A stretch of 36,193 nt of DNA from Gammaproteobacteria bacterium (GTDB taxonomy: Bacteria; Pseudomonadota; Gammaproteobacteria; Xanthomonadales; SZUA-5), in NCBI GenBank assembly GCA_030430155.1, contig JAUIFV010000031.1, positions 1 through 36,193 on the forward strand, written 5' to 3'. Below are positions 25,950-33,419 of this stretch, piece after piece. The notes below the pieces were generated by a model, which did no database searches, had not been told where the DNA came from, and saw only the letters and a list, made by a program, of their open reading frames with translations. How positions within the stretch are numbered: the first letter of the stretch is position 1; each line of letters opens with the position of its first letter. Position numbers and translations under genes: made by a program.

Positions 25950-26639
25950 TCAAGCCTTCCACCGATAGCCCACCCCGTGCACCGTGTCGACCGCGTCGAA
26001 CTCGGCATCGACGGCGATGAATTTCTTGCGGATGCGCTTGATGTGCGAGGTCACCGTAGCCTCGTCGACCACCACCTGGGCCGCGCTCATCAGCTGGTCG
26101 CGGTTTTTGACGTGGCCGGGATAGCGGGCCAGGGTGTGCACGATCCAGAACTCGGTGACCGTCAGCGCCACGGGCTGGTCGTTCCAACTGGCCATCATCC
26201 GCTCGGCGTCCAGCGCCAAAGGGCCGTGTTCGAGCAGCGCATCCTTGCCCGGGGGCAGGCTAAGCGCTTCGGCGCGGCGGAACAGAGAGACGATGCGCGC
26301 CAGCAAATGCTGCAGGCTGATGTCCTTGGTCAGATAGTCGTCGGCGCCCAGACGCAGCCCGGAGATGATGTCGAAATCCGAATCCCGGGCGGTCAGAAAG
26401 ATGATCGGCAGCGACTGCGATTTGGCGCGTAGCTCCCGGCACAGCTCGAAACCGCCCTCAGGCTCATCCTGCAAACCGATGTCAATCATCACCAAGTCCG
26501 GCAAGCGCAAGGCAAAGGCTGCCGAAGCGGTGGCTCTGTTGGCATAGGTCTGCACCTCATAGCCGTAGCGACCCAGCGCTTCGGCGTAGTTGGCGCGGAT
26601 CGAGGGTTCGTCTTCGACGATGGCAATCTGCCTGGCCAT
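25950..26639 (-). CDS. pdsR: Proteobacterial dedicated sortase system response regulator
   Basis: This is a 229-residue OmpR-type regulator. The receiver domain has the acidic pair Asp10/Glu11 (IVEDEPS), the phosphorylated Asp53 (VMIDIGLQ), the Thr in FLTARDSD and the Lys in DDYLTKDIS. The winged-helix DNA-binding domain shows LTVTEFWIVHTLARYPGHVKNRDQL, ATVTSHIKRIRKKF and VHGVGYRWK. I chose ATG 26639 (MARQIAIVED); the upstream frame to 27110 shadows the divergent gene. Length and the adjoining kinase, sortase and VIT-VWA target fit the dedicated sortase set. It probably binds the divergent region 26640-26840. Confidence 0.88.
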   Translation of the reverse strand: MARQIAIVEDEPSIRANYAEALGRYGYEVQTYANRATASAAFALRLPDLVMIDIGLQDEPEGGFELCRELRAKSQSLPIIFLTARDSDFDIISGLRLGADDYLTKDISLQHLLARIVSLFRRAEALSLPPGKDALLEHGPLALDAERMMASWNDQPVALTVTEFWIVHTLARYPGHVKNRDQLMSAAQVVVDEATVTSHIKRIRKKFIAVDAEFDAVDTVHGVGYRWKA

Positions 26640-26661
26640 GGTTGCTCGCTGCAGTTGAGTG

Positions 26662-26709
26662 GGTGAGCCGAGCTTAGGCACTGCGGCGGCGGCCGGCAAG
26701 GCGCTCACC
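26662..26709. promoter_or_regulatory. Inverted repeat in the sortase-system divergent promoter region
   Basis: GGTGAGC (26662-26668) and GCTCACC (26703-26709) form a 7-bp inverted repeat spaced by 34 bases, just upstream of pdsR in the 201-bp gap before the target gene. It might be a regulator site; OmpR-type regulators usually bind direct repeats, so this is uncertain. Confidence 0.25.
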
Positions 26710-26805
26710 GATGCTGGGCTGGCCTGCCCGCTGATCGCCCGATTCCGTCGCTGTATCGCCCGCGTTGCGCCCGCCATCGGGCCGACGCGCCTATCAATCT
26801 GGATA

Positions 26806-26823
26806 CGCCGGTGGAAACCGGCG
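26806..26823 (+). promoter_or_regulatory. Leader hairpin upstream of the sortase target gene
   Basis: CGCCGGT (26806-26812), loop GGAA and ACCGGCG (26817-26823) form a perfect 7-bp stem closed by a GNRA-type tetraloop. The Shine-Dalgarno GGAG (26832-26835) and ATG (26841) follow 8 and 17 bases later. It could stabilise the leader or set translation rate. Confidence 0.4.
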
Positions 26824-26840
26824 CCACCGATGGAGTTCCA

Positions 26841-28754
26841 ATGCCTTCCACGATGCAATCCCGATGTCTGGCCTGTTTGCTGCTGTTGTTGGTTGCACTG
26901 GCGCTGCTCGCGGGGCCTCCGGCCGAAGCGGGGCTGAGCTGGCAGGATGATGACGGTGAACGCTCGGCCGCCGCGCTGCTGACCGAGTTTGATACCGAAG
27001 TGCGCGGGCTGCTGGTGGAAACCCGGCTGACTCAGCACTACATCAACCACACCGATCAATGGCTGGAGGGCCGCTACACCGCCGCGCTGCCCGCCGATGC
27101 GGCGGTGCACGGTCTGACCCTGCGCATCGGTGAGCGATTGATCGAAGGCGAGATTCGCCTGCGTGAAGAAGCGCGGATCGAGTATGAGGCGGCCAAGATG
27201 GAGGGCCGGCGCAGCGCGCTGGTGGAAAATCAGCAGGGCAATCTATTCCGCACCCGAGTCGCCCATGTGGGGCCCGGCGAGGTGGTAGAGGTGACTCTGC
27301 GCTTCAGTCACCTGGTGCGCTTCGAACACGGGCGCTTTGTACTCAGCCTGCCGCTGAGTCTGGTCTCGCGCTACGGCAGCGCGCCGGCCCTGGACGGTAT
27401 CTTCAGCGGGATGGAAAGCGCAGCCGAACCGGGCGCCGCGGCAACGGCCACGGTGCGGATGCTGATCGATCCCGGCGTTGCCATCGAGCCACCGTTCTCG
27501 GACACGCACAAGCTGGATCGACGCGAACATGCCCTGGGTATAGAACTGACCAGCGGCGCGCAGCCCATCAGCGCCGATCGCGATCTGGTCGTTCAGTGGC
27601 TACCCAAGCCGGGCCAGGCGCCAACTGCAGCGCTGTTCACCCAAACCGTGGGCGACAGCGACTACGGCCTGCTGATGGTGGTGCCCCCGACCCGGCCAGG
27701 CCCACGCCTGGCCCGCGAACTGATCCTGATCGTCGACACCTCCGGCTCCATGCAGGGGGTTTCGCTGCATGCGGCCAAGGCTGCGGCGAAGATGGCATTG
27801 GGCGGCTTGGAAGCCACCGACCGTTTCAATCTGATCCGCTTCTCCAGCGATCACCAGCTGTTGTTCGAACGCTCATCTGCGCCGACGCCGGACAATCTGG
27901 CGCAGGCGCTGGCCTTCATCGAACGCTTCAGCGCCAACGGCGGTACCGAGATGACAGCGGCGCTGAATGCGGCATTCACCCTGCCCGCGGATGCCGATCG
28001 CGTACGTCAGGTGGTTTTTGTCACCGACGGCGCGGTCAGCCATGAGGACCGGATCAGTGCCCAGGTCGGCCAGCAGGCCGGTCAGGCTCGGCTGTTTGCG
28101 GTCGGCATCGGCCCGGCGCCCAACGCCCACTTCCTGCGCAAGGCCGCCGAGCTGGGCCGCGGCAGCGCGCTGATGGTGCGTGATCCTGGGGAAGCGCAGA
28201 CCCGAATGGGCGAGCTGCTGCAGCAGCTGGATTCGCCGCTGTTGACCCGACTCAGCGTGCACTCGGAGGTTCCAGTGCAAACGCTGCCGGAGATGCTTCC
28301 CGATCTTTACGCCGGGCAGCCCCTGCTGCTGATGCTGCGCGGGGATCAGCTGCGCGGCAAGCTGCGCATCGAGGGTGTGAGTCAGGGTGCCAGCTGGCAG
28401 CGTGAGTTTGCCTTGAGTCGGCGCAATGACCATGGCGTGGGCCGTCTCTACGGTCGACGACTCATCGACTCGCTGGAAGACCAGCTGCGGCTCAGTGGCG
28501 AGACGCCGGAACTGCGTGCGCAAATGGAAACGACCGCGTTGGCCTTTGGGCTGGCATCGCGTTACACCAGCTTCGTCGCCTTTGAGCGCAGCCCCAGCCG
28601 CGCGGCCGACAGCGCGCTGCGCAAGCTGGCCTTCGCCAACGCCTCGCCGGCGGGCGCTGACGGATTCGCGCAAACGGCGCTGGGCTGGAAGATGGGCATG
28701 CTGATCGCGCTGCTGCTGAGCGCGATGGCGCTGCTGCTGAGGTGGCGGCCATGA
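26841..28754 (+). CDS. Sortase-system target protein with VIT and VWA domains
   Basis: This 637-residue exported protein is the expected substrate of the adjacent sortase. It has a signal peptide (SRCLACLLLLLVALALLAGPP, cleavage near AEAG), a VIT domain (about 32-160, with ETRLTQHYINHTDQWLEGRY and LVENQQGNLFRTRVAHVGPGE), and a VWA domain with the intact MIDAS DTSGSM (Asp299) and VFVTDGAVS. The C-terminus is a sorting signal: motif FAQTA (609-613), a hydrophobic helix (about 617-633) and the basic tail RWRP. LPxTG-type motifs are usual, so FAQTA is divergent. I chose ATG 26841 for its GGAG; GTG 26811 is possible. The sortase start overlaps its stop as ATGA. Confidence 0.9.
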   Translation: MPSTMQSRCLACLLLLLVALALLAGPPAEAGLSWQDDDGERSAAALLTEFDTEVRGLLVETRLTQHYINHTDQWLEGRYTAALPADAAVHGLTLRIGERLIEGEIRLREEARIEYEAAKMEGRRSALVENQQGNLFRTRVAHVGPGEVVEVTLRFSHLVRFEHGRFVLSLPLSLVSRYGSAPALDGIFSGMESAAEPGAAATATVRMLIDPGVAIEPPFSDTHKLDRREHALGIELTSGAQPISADRDLVVQWLPKPGQAPTAALFTQTVGDSDYGLLMVVPPTRPGPRLARELILIVDTSGSMQGVSLHAAKAAAKMALGGLEATDRFNLIRFSSDHQLLFERSSAPTPDNLAQALAFIERFSANGGTEMTAALNAAFTLPADADRVRQVVFVTDGAVSHEDRISAQVGQQAGQARLFAVGIGPAPNAHFLRKAAELGRGSALMVRDPGEAQTRMGELLQQLDSPLLTRLSVHSEVPVQTLPEMLPDLYAGQPLLLMLRGDQLRGKLRIEGVSQGASWQREFALSRRNDHGVGRLYGRRLIDSLEDQLRLSGETPELRAQMETTALAFGLASRYTSFVAFERSPSRAADSALRKLAFANASPAGADGFAQTALGWKMGMLIALLLSAMALLLRWRP

Positions 28755-29323
28755 GGCGCTGGCTGGCGCGCGCTCTGGCCCTGGCGGCGGCCTTGATCGG
28801 GCTGCAGTCGGCCTGGATACCGGTCAAGGGACTGCTTGCGCAGCAGCTGATCGCGGCCGCTTATGAGCGCAGTCTGGCCAGTGGCCGCTCCGAGCCGCCT
28901 TGGCCCTGGGCGGACGCCACTCCTATAGGCCGACTGAGCGTGCCGCGCTTGCAGCTGCAGCGATATGTGCTTTCAGACGCCAGCCCGCGCAGCCTGGCCT
29001 TCGGCCCCGGCGCCGTTGACGACGGTGTCGGCGGCCTGTCCCTGGCCGGCCATCGCGACACCCATTTCGCCTTTCTCGGCGACTTGCGCGGTGGTGATGA
29101 GTTGATCTGGGAGGATGCCGGCGGTCGGCGTCACTATCGAATCAGCGCTCGCGAGATCGCCGACGTGCGCCGTCACAGTCTGCGCCAGCCCGCTGCCGGC
29201 GAGCTGCTGTTGAGCACCTGTTGGCCCTTGTCGGACTGGCAACCTGGTGGTCCGCTGCGTCTGGTCTTGGTCGGCGAAGAGGTCACTGCCGAACAGCAAA
29301 ACGAGCAGCTCGCAGCACGGTAG
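28751..29323 (+). CDS. Proteobacterial-type sortase
   Basis: This 190-residue transpeptidase cleaves the sorting motif of the neighbouring target protein and joins it to an acceptor at the cell envelope. A single N-terminal membrane anchor (about 5-24, ARALALAAALIGLQSAWIP) precedes the sortase barrel. The catalytic triad is visible: His101 in LAGHRDTHF, Cys157 in LLLSTCWPL and Arg170 in GPLRLVLVG. GRLSVPRLQLQ matches the typical first strand. I chose ATG 28751, whose ATGA overlaps the target stop; a GTG at 28742 is in frame. The tight overlap supports a one-enzyme, one-substrate system. The acceptor molecule in this Gram-negative host is unknown. Confidence 0.92.
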   Translation: MRRWLARALALAAALIGLQSAWIPVKGLLAQQLIAAAYERSLASGRSEPPWPWADATPIGRLSVPRLQLQRYVLSDASPRSLAFGPGAVDDGVGGLSLAGHRDTHFAFLGDLRGGDELIWEDAGGRRHYRISAREIADVRRHSLRQPAAGELLLSTCWPLSDWQPGGPLRLVLVGEEVTAEQQNEQLAAR

Positions 29324-29370
29324 GCCATGGTATCCGACCTGGCCGGGTCTGAAGTGTCGCCCTGCATGGT

Positions 29371-29390
29371 CGCCGTTGGTTACAGCGGCG
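29371..29390. terminator. Hairpin between sortase and rpe (convergent)
   Basis: CGCCGTTG (29371-29378), loop GTTA and CAGCGGCG (29383-29390) form an 8-bp stem with one G-T pair in the 83-bp convergent gap. No T-run follows on either strand, so terminator function is only suggested by position. Confidence 0.35.
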
Positions 29391-29406
29391 CCTGTGGCGA
29401 CGCGGG

Positions 29407-30090
29407 CTACGCATGCACCGCGGCGATGGCCTGGTGCATGCGCCGAATCGTCCCGGCGTAGTCGTCGCTGCCGAAGATCGCAGAGCCGGCAACAAAGGTA
29501 TCGGCACCGGCGGCAGCCGCGGCAGCGATGTTGTCCACCTTGATACCGCCGTCGATCTCCAGGCGGATTTGACGGCCGCTGGCATCAATCCGTTGACGCA
29601 GCGCGGTAAGCTTGTCCAGCATGCCCGGAATGAAGGCCTGACCGCCGAAGCCGGGGTTCACGCTCATCACCAGGATCAGGTCCAGCTTGTCCATCACCCA
29701 ATCGATCACCTCGATCCCGCTGGCTGGGTTGAGTACCAGACCGGCCTGAACACCATGTTCGCGGATCTGCGCCAGGGCGCGATCCAGATGGCGCACGCTT
29801 TCAGGGTGGATGCTGATCAGATTGGCACCAGCCCGGGCAAAGTCGTCGATCAGGCGTTCGGCCGGCTCGACCATCAGATGGACGTCAACGAAAGCGTCGA
29901 TGCCGGCGGCACGCATGGACTGCAGCACCAACGGGCCTATGGACAAATTGGGCACATAGTGATTGTCCATCACGTCAAAATGGATCCATTCCGCACCGGC
30001 TGCCAGAACTTGATTGACTTCCTCCCCGAGACGGGTGAAGTCGGCGGCCAGGATGGATGGTGCGATGACGGCGGGCTGCTTGGCGCTCAA
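29407..30090 (-). CDS. rpe: Ribulose-phosphate 3-epimerase
   Basis: Rpe interconverts ribulose 5-phosphate and xylulose 5-phosphate in the pentose phosphate pathway. The 227-residue TIM-barrel protein has all signature parts: [36 protein letters not shown] with the metal-binding His and Asp, [36 protein letters not shown] and the phosphate-binding VAGSAIFG. It starts 13 bases downstream of djlA, and both may share a promoter. Confidence 0.96.
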   Translation of the reverse strand: MSAKQPAVIAPSILAADFTRLGEEVNQVLAAGAEWIHFDVMDNHYVPNLSIGPLVLQSMRAAGIDAFVDVHLMVEPAERLIDDFARAGANLISIHPESVRHLDRALAQIREHGVQAGLVLNPASGIEVIDWVMDKLDLILVMSVNPGFGGQAFIPGMLDKLTALRQRIDASGRQIRLEIDGGIKVDNIAAAAAAGADTFVAGSAIFGSDDYAGTIRRMHQAIAAVHA

Positions 30091-30103
30091 TGGGCTCTCC
30101 AGT

Positions 30104-30850
30104 TCATGGGCGATTGCGCAGGTACTCGTAGGCGCTACGTATACGGCGCAGGCGGTCCTCGGCTTCGACCCGTTCCTGGTCGGAAAGCGCTTGTGCCGCC
30201 AGCTTGTCGGGGTGATAGCGACTCATCAACCTTTTGTAGGCAGAGCGCACCAGCTCCGAGTCGGCTTGCGAGCTCAGTCCCAGCTCGGACCTGGCGCTAG
30301 TGAGGGTCCAGGTGATGTCAGTGGTTTGGCTGGCCGGCTGCTTGCGGCGCCTTTCGCTGACCCCCAGGCGCAAGGCGATTCGTTCCAGCGCACCTTTTTC
30401 CGCCGGCGCCAGCGGCCCATCGGCTTCGGCCAGCCGGTGCAGGATATCGACCATCTGGCCCGCTTCGTCGGTTCCGGGGAGCCCGGATTGACCCAGTTGG
30501 TTTATCGCAGCGTCGATCTGGAAACCGACTTGGCGACCGCGGTCGAAGGCGGCGATCGCCTCCTTGCGAGCAGCCACCTTGAGCTTGAAGCGTTCCATCA
30601 AGCCCTCAGCGAAGGCGATCTCACGTTCGCTGACCCGGCCATCTGCCTTGGCCAGATGGCCGAGCAGTTCGAACAACAAGCGCAGCTCCACCTGCAGCGC
30701 GACTTTGCTGCCACCAGGCCAAAGCCATCCTCGACCCCAGGCGTGCCCCAGGCCGGCGCCGGCCACTGCCCCGAAGGGACCGCCGGCGAGCATGCCCGCT
30801 GTAGCGCCGATGACCGTCGCGATCCAGGGCTTGGCTGCACCCAGGCTCAT
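30104..30850 (-). CDS. djlA: DjlA-like membrane-anchored co-chaperone (TerB and J domains)
   Basis: DjlA is a type III membrane J-protein that stimulates DnaK. The 248-residue protein begins with a glycine-rich hydrophobic anchor ([26 protein letters not shown], residues about 11-36). A TerB-like helical domain with acidic turns ([17 protein letters not shown] and [15 protein letters not shown]) follows, then a linker and a C-terminal J domain with the essential HPD at 213-215 (RYHPDKL). I chose ATG 30850 (MSLGAAKPW); the upstream open frame to 30979 has no similarity. It is divergent from purC, about 250 bp away. Confidence 0.9.
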   Translation of the reverse strand: MSLGAAKPWIATVIGATAGMLAGGPFGAVAGAGLGHAWGRGWLWPGGSKVALQVELRLLFELLGHLAKADGRVSEREIAFAEGLMERFKLKVAARKEAIAAFDRGRQVGFQIDAAINQLGQSGLPGTDEAGQMVDILHRLAEADGPLAPAEKGALERIALRLGVSERRRKQPASQTTDITWTLTSARSELGLSSQADSELVRSAYKRLMSRYHPDKLAAQALSDQERVEAEDRLRRIRSAYEYLRNRP

Positions 30851-31098
30851 TGACGAACCGGACTCGCGTGCTGTCGATCCGAGCCCGGGGTCGAATGGCG
30901 CGGAGTATTGTGAGGATAGCGGTGCAACTCGAGCTTCCGTGTACGCTGCATTGAGGGTGCGCGGCACCCGACAGCGCATTGTAGCCGCGATGCGCCGCGC
31001 GACTGTCGATTGTGATGCATTGCGGGATACACAGCCGGGAGTGCGCGCTGCACGGCGGGTGCTGCTATCCTTCTCCGCCGCTTTGGTTTTGGCTGTAC

Positions 31099-32007
31099 AT
31101 GGACAATCCCAGCGCGCCGATAGTGACCGGCCTGGAGCTGCTGCACCGCGGTAAAGTCCGCGATGTCTATATCGTCGACAGCAAGCGTCTGCTGATGGTC
31201 GCCACCGATCGACTCAGCGCCTTTGACGTGGTGCTTCCGGACCCCATACCCGACAAGGGCGCGGTACTCACCCAGTTGAGCAACTTCTGGTTCGAGCGCA
31301 GCCAGTCGCTGTGTGCCAATCACCTCACCGGCGATGCCCTGGAGTCGGTGCTCAACAGCGACGTTGATCTCGATGCGCTGCGGTTGCGCAGCGTGGTGGT
31401 CAAGCGCCTGCGCCCTTTGCCGGTGGAGGCGATTGCGCGCGGCTACATCGCCGGCAGCGGTTGGAAGGATTACTGCCGCTCTGGCCAGGTCGGCGGTCAT
31501 CGGCTGCCCAACGGGCTGCAGGAGGCCGAGCAGCTTCCTGAGCCGATGTTCACGCCTTCCACCAAAGCGGCGGTAGGCGAGCACGATGAAACGATCAGCT
31601 TCGATCAGCTGGTCGCCATCCTGGGTGGGGAGATGGCCGAGCAGCTGCGCTCGTTGACCCTGGAGCTGTATGCCGCGGCGCGTGAGTACGCGGCGCAGCG
31701 CGGCATCATCATCGCCGACACCAAATTCGAGTTCGGGATCGACCATGAGGGCCAGCTGCGGATCATGGACGAGATGCTGACCCCGGATTCCTCTCGCTTC
31801 TGGCCCGCCGATCAGTACAGCCCGGGTCGCAGCCCGCCGTCCTTCGACAAGCAATATGTGCGCGACTTTCTCGAAAGCCAGCATTGGAACAAGAGTCCGC
31901 CGGCCCCAACGCTACCAGCAGAGATCATCGCCGGTACGCGGCAGCGCTATGTCGAGGCCTACCAGAAGCTGACCGGGGCCGATTGGCCTCCTACAAGCGA
32001 TCGGTGA
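31099..32007 (+). CDS. purC: SAICAR synthetase (phosphoribosylaminoimidazole-succinocarboxamide synthase)
   Basis: PurC joins aspartate to CAIR in de novo purine synthesis with ATP. The 302-residue protein is of the long type, starting [24 protein letters not shown]. It has the ATP motif [20 protein letters not shown], the substrate motif [33 protein letters not shown], and the catalytic [13 protein letters not shown] and [14 protein letters not shown] chose ATG 31099 because 29 extra upstream codons are unlike the family; the Shine-Dalgarno is weak. It probably forms a single-gene unit. Confidence 0.96.
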   Translation: MDNPSAPIVTGLELLHRGKVRDVYIVDSKRLLMVATDRLSAFDVVLPDPIPDKGAVLTQLSNFWFERSQSLCANHLTGDALESVLNSDVDLDALRLRSVVVKRLRPLPVEAIARGYIAGSGWKDYCRSGQVGGHRLPNGLQEAEQLPEPMFTPSTKAAVGEHDETISFDQLVAILGGEMAEQLRSLTLELYAAAREYAAQRGIIIADTKFEFGIDHEGQLRIMDEMLTPDSSRFWPADQYSPGRSPPSFDKQYVRDFLESQHWNKSPPAPTLPAEIIAGTRQRYVEAYQKLTGADWPPTSDR

Positions 32008-32145
32008 GCCGAGAAGGCTTCGAAGAGCAGGTGGGGCTCGCAACAACATTGGTTCTCACCAGCAGTTTCATGAGTCTTCTACTGCGGCCGTCGGAGAGCT
32101 GCCGAGGCGCGATCTGCTCCCTCCTACGATCGACTCGACGTACTG

Positions 32146-32832
32146 TTAACGCCATTCAAGTATCGTCACCTGGCTCACGCCGGCCGTTCGTGTACGTCCC
32201 ACGGTTTGCGGACTGGCGTTGATCAGATACGCCGCCTTTGCTGCCTTGAGCATCGGAGCATCATCGTCGCTGTCGCTGTAGGCGCTGTCCCAGGACTCGC
32301 CGTATCCATGCTCATGGAGAAGTTTGACTTTCGCAGCCCCGCTGCAGTGCCGCTGGATTGCCCATCCGCCGGCGCTGCGAACCAAGCGGGAGCCGATGAC
32401 ATTCAGCCGCAGCCCCAGGGGCCGAAGGAGCGGTTCTGCCAGCCATGCCGGTGTGGCGGTAACGACGACGACGCGGTCGCCTGCGGCCTGATGCCGTTCG
32501 AGTGCGGCTAGCGCATCTGCATACCAGCGCAGCGGCAATTCGCCGTCGTGAAAGGCGTCGGCGAATGCTGAGAAGCGCCGCTTTAGTTCGCCTTCATCCA
32601 CACCTGCTGATGCGATCCGCACGAGTAGAGATGCACCATAGCGACGAAACCGGGGCTGTCGAATGAGTGCCAGTGCGGGAAGCAGCACGGGCAGCGCAAC
32701 TAGCAAACGCAATGGCGAAGCAATTAGAGCAGCACGTAGCCAGCTTGCCGTCGCATCGCCCTTGAGCAGAGTGCCATCAAGGTCGAAGACGGCGACACCG
32801 CGCGGGCCCGATAGCGGCGGGCGCTGGCTAAT
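32146..32832 (-). CDS. HAD-superfamily phosphatase (PSPase-like), probable ATT start
   Basis: This HAD hydrolase (IB-like, as in phosphoserine phosphatase relatives) carries motif 1 VAVFDLDGTLL, motif 2 VVVVTATPAW, Lys in AAKVKLL and motif 3 SDSDDDAPML. The first standard start codon in frame, TTG 32712, lies after motif 1 and would remove the nucleophile Asp, so it cannot be the start. Upstream, the frame is open only to a TGA near 32869 and contains no ATG, GTG or TTG. An ATT at 32830-32832, overlapping the stop of the preceding gene as ATTAG, gives a sensible 228-residue protein starting (M)SQRPPLSGPRGVAVFDLDGT. A sequencing or assembly error is the alternative. Confidence 0.8.
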   Translation of the reverse strand: MSQRPPLSGPRGVAVFDLDGTLLKGDATASWLRAALIASPLRLLVALPVLLPALALIRQPRFRRYGASLLVRIASAGVDEGELKRRFSAFADAFHDGELPLRWYADALAALERHQAAGDRVVVVTATPAWLAEPLLRPLGLRLNVIGSRLVRSAGGWAIQRHCSGAAKVKLLHEHGYGESWDSAYSDSDDDAPMLKAAKAAYLINASPQTVGRTRTAGVSQVTILEWR

Positions 32833-33280
32833 ACCGCCAGCCCTGCTTGCGGTAGATGAAGGACATCAACCAGGCGGGTCCTATCAACAGAAAGGCCAGA
32901 TCGGTGAAGAATGACGGCTTCTTGCCTTCGATTTCGTGGCCGATGAACTGACCGATCCAGGCCAGAACAAACACTGCGGCGGCCGTCACAGCCAGATTGA
33001 ACGCTCCGATCTGCTGCATCAGCAGCGCGCTGAACAGCAACAGGCCGAGGAGCGCGGCGGCCAAGCCCAGGGCCAGCCGCGGTGAGAGCGCCACGTAGTA
33101 GATGCAGGCGGCCAAAGCGCCCAGCCAAGCCCAAAGTCCGGCATAGGGCGCCGGAATAGCGTAGATCAGCGCGACGACAGTCCACACGATCAGCGGGACG
33201 CAGATCCAGTGGATGCGCTTGTTGGTGCTATTGCGGTGACTTTCGGCGTATAGGCCTAGCCAGCGGTCGATGCTGCGCAT
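32828..33280 (-). CDS. Mpo1/DUF962 family membrane protein
   Basis: This 150-residue membrane protein resembles the Mpo1-like (YGL010w, DUF962) family, whose yeast member is an iron-dependent 2-hydroxy fatty acid dioxygenase. It starts MRSIDRWLGLYAESHRNSTNKRIHWICVPL with the family histidines, has about four membrane helices (near 32-47, 50-68, 75-93 and 102-118), the histidine motif IGQFIGHEIEGKKPSF, and the end FIYRKQGWRY. I chose ATG 33280, with GGAGAG 5 bases upstream; a TTG at 33298 is in frame but less likely. Its stop overlaps the ATT start of the HAD gene, suggesting coupling. Confidence 0.88.
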   Translation of the reverse strand: MRSIDRWLGLYAESHRNSTNKRIHWICVPLIVWTVVALIYAIPAPYAGLWAWLGALAACIYYVALSPRLALGLAAALLGLLLFSALLMQQIGAFNLAVTAAAVFVLAWIGQFIGHEIEGKKPSFFTDLAFLLIGPAWLMSFIYRKQGWRY

Positions 33281-33384
33281 GCTGCTCTCCGTTTCCAATC
33301 TCCGCAGAGCTTAGGCCATATGCGGCACTGCCGCTGTCACCTGTGGGACAAGGTTTCGCGCCGCTTGCCCGGTGCAGGCCGGAA

Positions 33385-33412
33385 CGGGGGCCGGTGCTGG
33401 TACCGACCCCCG
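33385..33412. terminator. Hairpin downstream of the MMPL transporter gene
   Basis: CGGGGGCCGGT (33385-33395), a 6-base loop and ACCGACCCCCG (33402-33412) form an 11-bp stem with one mismatch. It starts 8 bases past the stop codon on the minus strand. No T-run follows, so a Rho-dependent or protective role is possible. Confidence 0.5.
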
Positions 33413-33419
33413 CTACGCA

